Assembly: GCA_030562195.1 (NCBI GenBank)
Contig: JAUJPP010000007.1
Location: 34,013,208-34,077,207, forward strand
Length of the DNA stretch: 64,000 nucleotides
Source of the DNA: Nipponacmea schrenckii
Taxonomy: Eukaryota; Mollusca; Gastropoda; Lottiidae
Reading direction: 5' to 3'
Part shown: positions 1 through 11,450 of the stretch, piece after piece
How positions within the stretch are numbered: position 1 is the first letter of the stretch
How the letters are laid out: each line of letters begins with the position of its first letter
Position numbers and translations under genes: made by a program
Notes under the pieces: generated by a model
What the model saw: only the letters and a program-made list of their open reading frames with translations
Told to the model about the DNA's origin: nothing
The model's database searches: none

Positions 1-104
1 ATCAATTCCATTCCTCTTTAAAAGAAGTGTGCTCTTATATCATTCACATATCAATTTAATTTGAATTTATGTTATATTTTCCAGATTTTCATTACTGCTT
101 TTAG

Positions 105-183
105 AGCCTGGTGAAATATATTTTGATGATTTTAGTGTTTTCTTTTGTCCTTCTGGTCTTGTGGAAGTTGAACCTATAAAAAA
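105..183 (+). CDS. NSMAF: Exon of a FAN/NSMAF-like (GRAM-BEACH-WD40) gene
   Basis: An internal exon. The acceptor TTTTAG precedes 105 and the donor GTATGT starts at 184. From 107 the open frame reads PGEIYFDDFSVFFCPSGL, then VEVEPIKK, and ends with two bases of a split codon. The exon at 11451 supplies the missing base in phase. The joined protein leads into a GRAM-type segment resembling the N-terminus of FAN (factor associated with neutral sphingomyelinase activation), a cytosolic adaptor of TNF-receptor signalling with GRAM, BEACH and WD40 domains. The match is recalled from the family, not searched. The rest of the gene is not seen here: upstream exons lie left of the window and no later exon was recognised. 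It could instead be a related BEACH-family gene or an orphan fragment. Confidence 0.58.
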
Positions 184-284
184 GTATGTGTTTTTCTTAT
201 GTACAGTATTTTGAATTTGAAAAGAATTTTTTAAAAGATATGGAAAAGATATTTTCAATACATTATGTAATATATTTTCCATAA

Positions 285-1856
285 GGCCAGACCAATTTAT
301 TTTCTTGTTTTACGGATCCGCCGACCCACATTTTCAGGAAATCCGAAAAAAAAAACAAAATCAGCTCCGACGAAAAAAAAAAACAACCTCCATTCCCGAT
401 CAAAAAAAAAAACATCTTTTGATTCAGTGAGTTCAACTTCTGATTTGTTGTAAATTAGAACTAAAATAATTGTGGATCTAAGCATTTTTTAGTAATAAAC
501 TCACTTCCAAAAATTACTCCAAGAAGATTTAAAAAAAAAAGTATTCCCAAAATTACAAAAACCGCTGCTACTTTGACTTTCGTCCATGAAAGCAATGATA
601 GTCTCGATCACCCAAATGTCACGGATGTTCTGCTAATGCACTCGGACTCGGTTCTTTTTTTTGGATTGAAATAAATATTACGGAATAACCATATAGTTGT
701 ACACTTAAGTTATTACAATGAAATGTTAATTCGGTTCTTTTTCAATATCAAAATTATTATTTTGTTGCTATGGGGTTTTCCTAGGATTTCCCGGCAAATT
801 TTACTGAACCAATCATGTTCATTCTTTTATACAACTACACAATAGCCAGCCAATGAAATACGATTTCACAACTAGCTCTTTCAGAGATCGATGGAATTTG
901 GAAAAGCGTGTGGATGAAATGACATTTTATTTTGTTTTTCTGTTTATGCAAATGGCTTCACGCTATTTTAGTGTTACCGTAATAAGAGCTCTGGAAACGC
1001 TCAAGTGTTTGATTTGTATGAGCATCGACCGAACAGTTGGTGAACTGGCCAATTGCGCAAATGAAAAAGTAGGCCTTCTTGGCACGTCTTCAACTTCGTC
1101 TTCCGATGATGTCATTGATGAAGGACTACGTATCGAAAAGATCATAGCTTCAGAATCCACAAGTAGTTTGGATATAACAGCAAGAGGCAACAGCGTAGAA
1201 GCTTCTACACCCCTTCACGTCATCGTGGGTTTTAATCTATTGTTTGTGACTGTGTTTATTTGCAAAGCCAATTCTGGTTCAAAATCTCCCCACGTCTAGT
1301 ACTAGTGCCAGTGGTGACAAAGAACCGAAGAAACAAGAAAAAAAATGCCTTTGATGTGTTGATGACTGTATTAAATATGATTGTTTACCATCTACAAAAA
1401 ACTATGAAAATACTAGAAAAGATCATAAGATGTTTAATGACATTCTCTAGAATTATTGAAAGAACTGAATGTTGGATTCACAGCCCATAATGTTAATCGA
1501 CTTTACATTAACTGGGAAGCATTTTGTAAGCACACTTCACTCCACATTATGGTATATAACTTCACAGCATCAGAAGTTTAAAGATCGTGGTTTACTAATT
1601 CCAGATTTATTCCAAGCATTTTCTGGATATATGATATTTCTGAATTATGGGGCTGAAATTTGATATGGCAGTGGCACAATACCCATGATTGAATAAACTG
1701 CGCTGTTGTCCTCACACTATACAGCCAGGATTGGTGTGGATGTTTTTTTTTTCCCCCTCCTACCCTCAATTTTGGTCCTTTTTTTTTTTTTCCCTCCTGC
1801 CTTTACAGATTTTTTCCAAAAAAATCCGTAAAACAAGAAAAAAAATTGGTCTGGCC
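285..1856. mobile_element. Harbinger-like non-autonomous TIR element, copy 1
   Basis: The ends are inverted repeats of about 33 bp with one mismatch. They start GGCCAGACCAATTT and run to CTTGTTTTACGGAT. The element is flanked by TAA at 282-284 and 1857-1859. A 3-bp TWA duplication and GG...CC ends fit the PIF/Harbinger superfamily. The interior has several short ORFs (853-1299, 1260-1490) but no recognisable transposase, so it is called non-autonomous. It carries A-rich and T-rich homopolymers just inside both ends. A second copy (7218-9127) lacks about 258 bp corresponding to roughly 921-1178 here. It lies in the intron of the FAN-like gene. Confidence 0.8.
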
Positions 1857-2052
1857 TAATAATTTTCAAAAATATCTTATCAAAACTACCTTTTAAAAAC
1901 TTGAGTTATGTATTGAGGACACAATACACATCTTTTACACAGACACCCTTGATATACTAAAAATTTATGAGTGCACATATCTTGCTAGGCAACTATTTAT
2001 ATAAGGGAAAACATATAACAAAAAAAAATTTCATACTTAATCCTTTAAGGCC

Positions 2053-2335
2053 TGTTGTCACTATCTAAGTTTTCCATCAAAAACTTGGTCAAAGAAAACT
2101 TGGTCAGAGTTGTCTGTTGTCACTATCAAAGTTTTCCATCAAAAACTTGGTCAAAGAAAACTTGGTCAGAGTTGTCTGTTGTCACTATCAAAGTTTTCCA
2201 TCTAAAACTTGGTCAAAAGAAAATTGGTCAGAGTTGTCTGTTGTCACTATCAAAGTTTTCCATCAAAAACTTTGTAAAAGAAAACTTGGTCAGAGTTGTC
2301 TGTTGTCACTATCAAAGTTTATTTGATGACTTGTA
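2053..2335 (+). repeat. 62-bp tandem array, about 4.5 units
   Basis: Direct repeats with a 62-bp period. Each unit starts TGTTGTCACTATCAAAG and continues with AAAACTTGGTCAAAG. The first unit overlaps the left TIR of the enclosing Harbinger-like element, so the array looks like amplification of the terminal repeat. A related single unit in both orientations is at 11097-11187. ORFs across the array exist only because the repeat lacks stops. Confidence 0.9.
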
Positions 2336-3092
2336 AAAGAAATTGAATTGAAAAAATCATGGTTCCCGAAAGCATATTGCAGAATAACTACCCTACATAA
2401 ATGTGGGTGTATATTGTAGTCAGCCCTGTCTGTCTGTCTGTCTGTCTGTCTGCCCACTGGCAGCATTTTTTTCAATTAAATCTTTTCAGTTAGGCAACAA
2501 TTAGTGGAATGAAATATTCAACAGTTTTTTAGTTTTTGCCCTTGACTTCAATGTTCATTCAGTGAATGTTTTTTGAGTTTTTGCTTAATTTATTATTCAA
2601 TTTCAATGCTGCAAGTGGGCGTATGTTACCTTGCCTGGCAAGCCAGGGTACAAAATACTTTTTATACGCCCACATGAAATGGGGGGCGTATATTTTCGTC
2701 ACCCACATCCGTCCGTCTGTCCGTCCGTTGGTCCGTCTGTCCACAATTGCTCGTAAACACTCTACAAGGTGCAATTCTTGACGGATTTAATTGAAACTTT
2801 ATATGAGTGTTTACGATTACTCAAGGATGAACCCTATCAGCGAAATCGGAAAAAATTTAGTTTGAGTTTTTGCCCTTGTTCTTGAATGGCTCGTAAACAC
2901 TCTACAATTTGCAATTCTTGCCTGATTTTGATGAAACTTGGTGTGAGAGTATGTTATATATCAAGGATAAACCCTATTGAAAATCAGCGAAATCGGAAAA
3001 AATTTAGTATGAGTTTTTGCCCTTGCTTTTGAAAACGTGTTCAATTTTTGGCTTGTAAACACTCTACAAAGAACAGTTATTGACCGATTTTT

Positions 3093-5574
3093 ATACGCCC
3101 ACATTTAATGGGGGGCGTATATTGTCGTCACCCACATCCGTCCGTCTGTCAGTCCGTCTGTCGGTCCGTCCGTCGGTCAGTCTGTCGGTCCGTCCGTCCG
3201 CAATTGCTCGTAAACACTCTACAAGGTGCAATTCTTGACGGATTTAGATGAAACTTACTATGAGTGTTTATGATCACGCAAGGATGAACCCTATTGAAAA
3301 TCAGCGAAATCGGAAAAAAATTAGTATGAGTTCGTGCCCTTGTTCTTGAATGGCTCGTAAACACTCTACAACGTGCAATTCTTGACCGATTTTGTTGAAA
3401 CTTGGTTTGAGAGTATTTTATAACTCAAAGATAAACCCTATCGAAAATCAGCGAAATCGAAAAACATTTAGTATGAGTTATTGCCCTTGTTCTTGAAAAC
3501 GCGTTCAATTTTAGCTTGTAAACACTCTTGAGAGAACAATTTTTAATGGATTTTAATGAAACTTGGCCTGAGTATTTGTTATCACCCAAGGATGAAGCCT
3601 ATTGAAAACCAGTCAAATCGAAAAAAAATTAATATCAGTTATTGCCCTTGTTTTTGAAAACGTGTTCATTTTTTAGCTTGTAAACACTCTACAAAGCACA
3701 GTTTTTGACCGATTTTGACGAAACTTGCTGAAATTGTTTAATATCACCCAAGAATGAACCCTTTTGAAAATAGCACATATCGAAATATATTTAATAGGAA
3801 TTATTGCCCTTGTTCTATAAAATGTGTTGGATTTTTGCCTTGTAAACACTCTACAAGTCACAATTCTTGAGCGATTTTGACATAACTTGGCATGAGTATT
3901 TGTAATCACCTAAGGATGAACTCTATTGAAATTCAGTTAAATCGAAAAATATTTAGTATCAGTTATTGCCCTTGTGTTTGAAAACGCGTTCAATTTTAGC
4001 TTGTAAGCACTCAAGAAAGAACAATTCTTAATGGATTTTGATAAAACTTGGCTTGAGTATTTGTTTTTACCCAAGGATGAACCTTGTTGAAAATCAAATA
4101 AATCGAAATATATTTAGTGTCAGTTATTGCCCTTGTGTTTGAAAACAGGTTTAACTTTTTGGCTAATAAACACTCTAGAAGGTACAATTCATGACCAATG
4201 TTGACAAAACTCACTGAAATTGTTTGATATCGCAAGGGATGAGCCCTATTGAAAATTAAAAATATATCTAATATGAATTATTGCCCTTGTTCTTTTAAAC
4301 ACGTTCGATTTTTGTCTCGTAAACACTCTACATGGCACAATTCTTGACCGATTTCGATAAAAATTGGTGTGAGAGTGTGTTATAACTCAGGGATGAACCC
4401 TATTGAAAATCAGCGAAATCGAAAAAATTTAGTGTCAGTTATTGCCCTTGTGTTTGAAAACAGGTTTAACTTTTTGGCTAATAAACACTCTAGAAGGTAC
4501 AATTCATGACCAATGTTGACAAAACTCACTGAAATTGTTTGATATCGCAAGGGATGAGCCCTATTGAAAATTAAAAATATATCTAATATGAATTATTGCC
4601 CTTGTTCTTTTAAACACGTTCGATTTTTGTCTCGTAAACACTCTACATGGCACAATTCTTGACCGATTTCGATAAAAATTGGTGTGAGAGTGTGTTATAA
4701 CTCAGGGATGAACCCTATTGAAAATCAGCAAAATCGAAAAAATTTTCAGTATGAGTTACTGCTCTTGTTCTTGAAAACGCGTTCAATTTTAGCTTGTAAA
4801 CACTCTAGAAAGATCAATTCTTAATGGATTTTGATTAAACTTGGCTTGAGTATTTGTTATTACCCAATGATGAACCCTATTATAAATCAAATAAATCGAA
4901 ATATATTTATTGTCAGTTATAGCCCTTGTTCTTGAAAACGCGTTCAATTTTAGCTTGTAAACACTCTAGAAAGAACAATTTTTAATGGATTTTGATGTAA
5001 CTTGGCTGGAGTATTTGTTGTCTCCCAAGGATGAACCCTATTGAACATCGAAAAATATTTAGTACAAGTTATTGACCTAGTTTTTGAAAACGCGTTCAAT
5101 TTAACTCATAAACACTCTAGAAAGAACAATTTTGAATGGATTTTGATGAAACTTGGCTTTAGTATTTGTTTTCTCACAAGGATAAACCCTATTGAAAACC
5201 AGATAAATCGAAAAATATTTAGTGTCAGTTATTGCGCCTGTTTTCAAAAACGCTTTCAACTTTAAACATTCCTTTTTGACAAAACTCGCTGAAATTGTTT
5301 AATATCAACCAAGGATGAGCCTTATTAAGAATTAAAAATATCAAAATATTATTAAGGGTGAACTCTATTGCAAATCATAAAAATACCGAAAAATATTTAA
5401 TGAGTTGTTATTAGGTATAATTCTTGACAGTTTTTAATAAAATTAGAGACCCTAGAAAAAAATAGGTTGGAAGGTTGAATATTTCATTCCACTTATTGTA
5501 ACCTTACTGAAAAGTTTTTATTTGAAATAAATGCTGCCAGTGGGCGTATATTACCTTGCCTGGCAAGCTATCTT
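3093..5574 (+). mobile_element. HINE/pearl element nested in another HINE
   Basis: Complete left end (ATACGCCCACATTTAATGGG), CCGT/CTGT microsatellite (about 3138-3200), about 14 core repeats, and a right end with GTGGGCGTATATTACC and the CTTGCCTGGCAAG hairpin. The flanks are a broken core repeat: left ends GACCGATTTTT and right resumes GACAAAACTTG. The unbroken equivalent (GACCGATTTTGACGAAACTT) occurs elsewhere, for example near 16250. The counts of T (5 left, 2 right, 4 in the empty site) fit insertion without target duplication. Confidence 0.85.
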
Positions 5575-5926
5575 GACAAAACTTGTTGAAATTGTTTAAT
5601 ATCACCCAAGGATGAACCCTTTTGAAGATAGAAAATATCGAAATATATTTGATACGAATTATTGCCCTTGTTCTATAAAATGTGTTTGATTTTTGCTTTG
5701 TAAACACTCTACAAGTCACAATTCTTGAGCGATTTTGACATAACTTGGCATGAGTATTTGTAATCACCTAAGGATGAACCCTATTGAAATTCAGTTAAAT
5801 CGAAAAATATTTAGTATCAGTTATTGCCCTTGTGTTTGAAAACGCGTTCAATTTTAGCTTGTAAGCACTCTAGAAAGAACAATTCTTAATGGATTTTGAT
5901 AAAACTTGGCTTGAGTATTTGTTTTT

Positions 5927-6315
5927 ATACGCCAACATGAAATGGGGGGCGTATATTGTCGTCACCCATATCTGTCCGTTGGTCCGTCCGTCCATCGGTC
6001 CACAATTGCTCGTAAACACTCTACAAGGTGTAATTCTTGACGGATTTAGATGAAACTTAATATGAGTGTTTATGATCACGCAAGGATGAACCCTATTGAA
6101 AATCATCGAAATCGGAAAAAATTTAGTATGCGTTCGTGCCCTTGTTCTTGAATGGCTCGTAAACACTCTACAATGTGCAATTCTTGACCGATTTTGATGA
6201 AACTTGGTGTGAGAGTATGTTATAACTCAAGGATAAACCCTATGGAAAATCAGCGAAATCGAAAAACATTAGTATGAGTTATTGCCCTTGTTTTTGAAAA
6301 CGCGTTCAATTTTAT
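5927..6315 (+). mobile_element. HINE/pearl element, 3'-truncated
   Basis: The left end ATACGCCAACATGAAATGGG is followed by a short CCGT microsatellite and two core repeats. The sequence then switches at about 6315 into a different core-repeat family (TATATTTAATACGAATTATT) with no right end. It is probably a deletion or recombination between core repeats. Confidence 0.7.
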
Positions 6316-7217
6316 TATAATATATTTAATACGAATTATTGCCCTTGTTCTATAAAATGTGTTGGATTTTTGCCTTGTAAACACTCTTCAAGTCACAATT
6401 CTTGAGCGATTTTGACATAACTTGGCATGAGTATTTGTAATCACCTAAGGATGAACCCTATTGAAATTCAGTTAAAACGAAAAATATTTAGTATCAGTTA
6501 TTGCCCTTGTTTTTGAAAACGCATTCAATTTGTGGCTTGTAAACACGCTACAAAGCACAATTATTGACCGATTTTGACAAAACTTGCTGAAATTGTTTAA
6601 TATCACCCAAGGATGAACCCTTCTGAAAATAGCACATATCGAAATATATTAAATACGAATTATTTCCCTTGCTTTATTATAAAATGTGTTCGATTTTTCC
6701 TTGTAAACACAGGTCACAATTCTTGAGCGATTTTGACGTAACTTGGCATGAGTATTTGTAATCGCCTAAATGATGAAACTTATTGAAAAATATTTAGTAT
6801 TTAGTTATTGCCCTTTTTTTTTGAAAACTCGTCAAAATTTTTAGCTTGTAAACCCTCTAGAAGGTACAATGATTTACAGATTTTGTCAAAAACAAGAAAT
6901 ATCACATAACATTTGATTGCCCTTGTTATTTTAAATGATTTCAATTTTTTGGCTCATAAACACTCTGCAAGTCACATTTCTTGACTGATTTTAATGGAAC
7001 TTGGCATGAGTATATAGAATCTCTTAAGGATGAACCCTATTGAAAATCAGATAAATCTTAAAATGTTTAATATCAATTATTGCTGTGTTTTTGAAAATAA
7101 GTATATGTATATTTTATTTTTTATTCAAAATCAATGCTGCCAGTGGGCGTATATTACCTTGCCTGGCAAGCTATCTTTGACAAGCTCGCTGAAATTGTTT
7201 GATATCAAAATATTATT

Positions 7218-9127
7218 AAGAAAAAAAACAACCTCCATTCCCGATCAAAGAAAAAACATCTTTTGATTCAGCGAGTTCAACTTCTGATTTGTTGTAAATT
7301 AGAACTAAAATAATTGTGGATCTAAGCATTTTTTAGTAATAAACTCACTTACTCAATTACTCAAAGAAGATCAACAAAAAAGTATTCCCAAAATTACAAA
7401 AACCGCTGCTACTTTGACTTTTGTCCATGAAAGCAATGATAGTCTCGATCACCCAAATGTCACGGATGTCACGGACTCTTTTTTTTGGATTGAAATAATA
7501 TTGCTTACGCAAGTCTATTGTAATTGTGAAACGAAAAAATTTCTAAAACCCGCGCATTCATTATATGCAAGGCATTCATAATGATGTTTCTTATTAATTG
7601 TGAAAAATCTAACCATATAGTTGTACACTTAAGTTATTACAATGAAATGTTAATTCAGTTCTTTTTCAATATCAAAATTATTAGTTTGTTGCTATGGGGT
7701 TTTCCTAGGATTTCCCGGCAAATTTTACTGAACCAAATTCATTTTAACACTACAAAAAACCTATAATTAATTTCACAAATCTTTCCAGATCCGCCGACCC
7801 ACATTTTCAGGAAATCCGAAAAAAAAAACCAAAATCAGCTCCGACGAAAAAAAAAACAACCTCCATTCCCGATCAAAAAAAAAAACATCTTTTGATTCAG
7901 CGAGTTCAACTTCTGATTTGTTGTAAATTAGAACTAAAATAATTGTGGATCTAAGCATTTTTTAGTAATAAACTCACTTACTCAATTACTCAAAGAAGAT
8001 CAACAAAAAAGTATTCCCAAAATTACAAAAACCGCTGCTACTTTGACTTTTGTCCATGAAAGCAATGATAGTCTCGATCACCCAAATGTCACGGATGTCA
8101 CGGACTCGGTTCTTTTTTTTGGATTGAAATAATATTGCTTACGCAAGTCTATTGTAATTGTGAAACGAAAAAATTTCTAAAACCCGCGCATTCATTATAT
8201 GCAAGGCATTCATAATGATGTTTCTTATTAATTGTGAAAAATTACGGAATAACCATATAGTTGTACACTTAAGTTATTACAATGAAATGTTAATTCGGTT
8301 CTTTTTCAATATCAAAATTATTAGTTTGTTGCTATGGGGTTTTCCTAGGATTTCCCGGCAAATTTTACTGAACCAATCATGTTCATTCTTTTATACACTA
8401 CACAATAGCAAGCCAATGAATTACGATTTCACAACTAGCTCTTTCAGAGATCGATGGAATTTGGAAAAGCGTGTGGATGAAACAGCAAGAGGCAACAGCG
8501 TAGAAGCTTCTACACCCCTTCACGTCATCGTGGGTTTTAATCTATTGTTTGTGACCGTGTTTATTTGCAAAGCCAATTCTGGTTCAAAATCTCCCCACGT
8601 CTAGTACTAGTAGTAGTGCCAGTGGTGACAAAGAACCGAAGAAACAAGAAAAAAAATGCCTTTGGTGTGTTGATGACTGTATTAAATATGATTGTTTACC
8701 ATCTACAAAAAACTATGAAAATACTAGAAAAGATCATAAGATGTTTAATGACATTCTCTAGAATTATTGAAAGAACTGAATGTTGGATTCACAGCCCATA
8801 ATGTTAATCGACTTTACATTAACTGGGAAGCATTTTGTAAGCACACTTCACTCCACATTATGGTATGTAACTTCACAGCATCAGAAGTTTAAAGATCATG
8901 GTTTACTAATTCCAGATTTATTCCAAGCATTTTCTGGATATATGATATTTCTGAATTATGGGGCTGAAATTTGATATGGCAGTGGCACAATACCCATGAT
9001 TGAATAAACTGCTCTGTTGTCCTCACACTATACAGACGGGATTGGTGTGGATGTTTTTTTTTTCAACTCCTACCCTCAATTTTGGTCCAAAAAAATCTGT
9101 AAAACAAGAAAAAAAATTGGTCTGGCC
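7218..9127. mobile_element. Harbinger-like TIR element, copy 2, rearranged
   Basis: It is nearly identical to the 285-1856 element. The right TIR ends AAATTGGTCTGGCC at 9127, followed by TTA (9128-9130). The left TIR is missing: homology starts abruptly at 7218, runs to about 7736, then restarts at about 7788 within the left part of the element. About 520 bp (7218-7736) are therefore a direct duplicate of 7848-8385. It lacks the 258 bp seen around 921-1178 of copy 1. Confidence 0.78.
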
Positions 9128-9391
9128 TTATTTACTAATCTTTGGGGACTGTCCATTGCAAACTGGGGAGATTGCGAATCTGACTCTATAAGACGGAATC
9201 ATATTGCTCAGAAACCATCATACCGTTATTTCCATATTGATGAAGGTGACCTTGGTCTATTTATAGTAACAAAAGACAAGGACACGCAGGAGGCACACAC
9301 GCCTAGTACACAAATAAAAAATAACAATAAAGGCCATCGTATTTTTAAGAAAATATCTTTAAAGAGTTTATTACAGAATAACGATTCATGA
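9128..9391 (+). pseudogene. Unidentified coding fragment beside Harbinger-like copy 2
   Basis: An open frame of about 87 codons follows the right TIR of copy 2. It reads LFTNLWGLSIANWGDCESDS, then RYFHIDEGDLGLFIVTKDKD, and ends at a stop at 9391. The balanced composition looks exonic, unlike the surrounding repeats. It lies inside the hAT-like element (2644-9554), so it may be a remnant of that element's coding region or a captured exon. I do not recognise the family. No start or acceptor can be fixed because the TIR element is inserted just upstream. Confidence 0.35.
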
Positions 9392-9565
9392 TCTTCATAA
9401 AAATAGAATTAAATTATAGATCTTCTGATCTAAGCATGATTTGGTGAAATTTTAATGCATCGCTAAAAAACTGCTACACTGGTAGAAAATACATCGCAAT
9501 TTGCCGAAAATTTCATCGCAAACTGCGATGCGATACCGCTTATTTTGTACCCTGCAAGCTATCTT

Positions 9566-10292
9566 CAAATCTGTACTTATCTGATTTCTTATGTAGGAGA
9601 TATGGCTAGTTGGAAGACAAAATTTGATGTCGTTTGAGCCTACCCTACTGACTCCTAGTGTTATTTTATTGCCAAACGCTGAGCAAAATTGGAGTTTAAA
9701 TGATGTTTGGAACTAGGTATAAATTGATATTTACAAAAAAAGTGTGTTTGAATAAATTTTGGGCGGCAAATTGTTGTCTGATACCGATTTTGCTTTGCTT
9801 TGAAAACCTGATATTAAAAAAAACCCTGTCCTATCCCAAATTCCCCCATTGCACACTACATGGCACTGGCCCGTGTAGGCCATAAAAGTGCATATAATTG
9901 GACATAAAAAAAAAGTAAAAAGCCATACATTACATTTCCATTATTGAACTGTCGAAACTTTAATAAAAGATGGATTCATACATTAAAATTATTAAACATT
10001 CCAACATATACAGATACTATAAATCAAAGGAAAAAATGATTTAAAGATGGGTTGCCTCATTAATTAAAGCCAAAGTAAGCTTACTAATTGATTAATTGGG
10101 ATTTCTAATGAATAATCCATGTATTCTCAAGTTCAAAAGACCTATGTGGACGTAGAAATTCTTGTGGAATCCATTCGACTCTGATCTGCTTTGAAACGCT
10201 TAATTTAGACTCCATGTTGTATGGAGTATAAAATTTTGTATTTTATTATTAGTGAGTTAAAACTAATTTAAATTAATTCATAATGTTTTTAC
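9566..10292. other. Unassigned AT-rich stretch
   Basis: It lies between the right terminus of the split HINE and the reversed HINE at 10293. There are no coding features I trust. It is probably the interior of the Harbinger-like element at 2048-11187 or older intron sequence. Confidence 0.4.
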
Positions 10293-11052
10293 AAGATAGC
10301 TTGCCAGGCAAGGTAACATACGCCCACTTCAGCAAACAGAATATTCCATGTTTTTTTCATTTAATCAAGGGCAATGACTCATAAACCGACATCTGGAATC
10401 ACACCATTTTTAACTTTTCCGAGATGTTATTTAGATGAATACACAAGTTTTATTCAAATCAGATAAAAACTACAGCTTCTATTGCGTACACAAGTAAATT
10501 TTAACGTTTATTCATTTAATCAAGGACCAGAACTCATAAACTGACATCTGGCGAGATATTATCAAGATGAATACACATACCAAGTTTCATTCATATGGGA
10601 TGAAAACTATAGCTTCTATAGCATACACAAATACATTTTAACATTTTTTCATTTAATCAAGGGCCATAACTCATAAACCGACATCTGGCGAGATATTATC
10701 AAGATGAATACACATACCAAGTTTCATTCATATCGGATGAAAACTATATCTTCTATTGCATACACAAGTACATTTTAGCGTTTTTTCATTTAATCAAGGG
10801 CCATAAGTCATAAACCGACATCTGGAATCGTGCCATTTTCGAACTTGTCCGAGATATTATCAAGATGAATACACATACCAAGTTTCATTCAAATCAGATA
10901 AAAACTCTGGCCTGTATCGCGTACACAAGTAATTGTTGACGGACTGACGGACCGATGGACAGACAGGGGTGATGGCAATATATGTCCACATTTTCATCTT
11001 TAACAATACTGGGCGTATGTTGCTGTATGTTACCTTGCCTGACAAGCTATTT
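10293..11052 (-). mobile_element. HINE/pearl element in reverse orientation
   Basis: The reversed right end (AAGATAGCTTGCCAGGCAAG) is followed by about four core repeats of about 165 bp (motif CATACCAAGTTTCATTCATA) and a reversed microsatellite (GGACTGACGGACCGATGGAC). A reversed, altered left end lies at about 10965-11010. A second, forward right end (TTACCTTGCCTGACAAGCTA) abuts at 11031-11050, so two elements are joined head to tail here. The core repeats diverge clearly from those at 2.7-7.1 kb. Confidence 0.75.
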
Positions 11053-11450
11053 TAAGAAAAATATGATTCTATTCCATCAAAGTTTTTGATCAAAGTTTTA
11101 ATTGATCGTTGTCACTATCAAAGTTCCTTCAAAAATGTTGACCAAGAAAACTTGGTTAAAGAAAACTTTGATAGTGATAACAGGTCTTTAGAAAAAAAAA
11201 CCAGGGTATTTGAAAGGGGAATATTCACCATCTGCTCCATCTATTATACATTAATCTCAGAAACTACTTTAGCTAGTAAAATAAATGACAATTGTTGCCT
11301 TTATATCTTATGTATCTCTCAACAAAACTTTCCATGTTGGGTATGACATCACAGTATATTACCAGAGCAGTTTGTTTAGAAAACAGTTAAACTCTTTCAA
11401 GTGACATGTGTCAGGAAACTATTTGAATAGGAATATTTTTTTTTCTCCAG

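Larger units (their letters stand above)
2664..7178 (+). mobile_element. HINE/pearl element, outer copy with nested insertions
   Basis: It starts ATACGCCCACATGAAATGGG after a T run and is followed by a CCGT/CTGT microsatellite (about 2706-2740). Many core repeats of about 160 bp follow, marked by recurring TCGTAAACACTCTACAA and ATTGCCCTTGTTCTTG. It ends with GTGGGCGTATATTACC, the hairpin CTTGCCTGGCAAG and CTATCTTT. The 11-bp motif TATACGCCCAC at the left is repeated inverted near the right end, as in Helentron-type subterminal repeats. A complete HINE sits at 3093-5574 and a truncated one at 5927-6315. The right flank is core-repeat sequence and the left flank is the hAT-like terminus, so left and right ends may come from different copies. 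Confidence 0.75.
2644..9554. mobile_element. hAT-like element with a 5-bp TSD, expanded by nested insertions
   Basis: The left end CAGGGTACAAAATA (2644-2657) and inverted right end TATTTTGTACCCTG (9541-9554) form a 14-bp TIR. The insertion lies in the terminal hairpin of a HINE, whose intact sequence is known from several copies here, so the duplicated CAAGC (2639-2643 and 9555-9559) can be read as a 5-bp target duplication. CAGGG ends and repeated CATCGC motifs near the right end (about 9455-9530) fit a hAT-type element, some families of which make 5-bp rather than 8-bp duplications. The left terminus is interrupted after about 15 bp by a HINE at 2659. Superfamily assignment is inference. 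Confidence 0.65.
2385..9565 (+). mobile_element. Degenerate HINE/pearl element split by a hAT-like insertion
   Basis: The left end is a decayed copy of the HINE start (ATGTGGGTGTATATTGTAG, then a GTCT microsatellite at about 2425-2452). The right end has GTGGGCGTATGTTACC and the hairpin CTTGCCTGGCAAG, breaking off at 2643. The remaining terminus CAAGCTATCTT resumes at 9555, after the 6.9-kb insertion. CAAGC is present on both sides as the insertion's target duplication. The element body is short (about 270 bp), with only a partial core repeat. Confidence 0.68.
2048..11187. mobile_element. Outer Harbinger-like TIR element enclosing a nest
   Basis: The left end (AGGCCTGTTGTCACTATC, then AAGTTTTC) and the inverted right end (AGACCTGTTATCACTATC, then AAAGTTTTC) match over about 28 bp with a few mismatches. 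TTA flanks both sides (2045-2047, 11188-11190), again a TWA duplication. The element's own sequence appears to be the left arm with a 62-bp tandem array (2048 to about 2385), probably 9566-10292, and 11053-11187. Everything else is nested insertions. No transposase is visible. The terminal motif is also the repeat motif of the internal array, so the pairing could join ends of two separate copies, but the matching TTA flanks argue for one element. Confidence 0.62.

Noticed and set aside
297..485. Minus-strand ORF near the left TIR with poly-Phe
   Set aside because: It is produced by A homopolymers just inside the TIR.
853..1299. 148-codon ORF inside Harbinger-like copy 1
   Set aside because: No recognisable transposase motif, and copy 2 has a 258-bp deletion across it. 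A coding remnant is possible but not supported.
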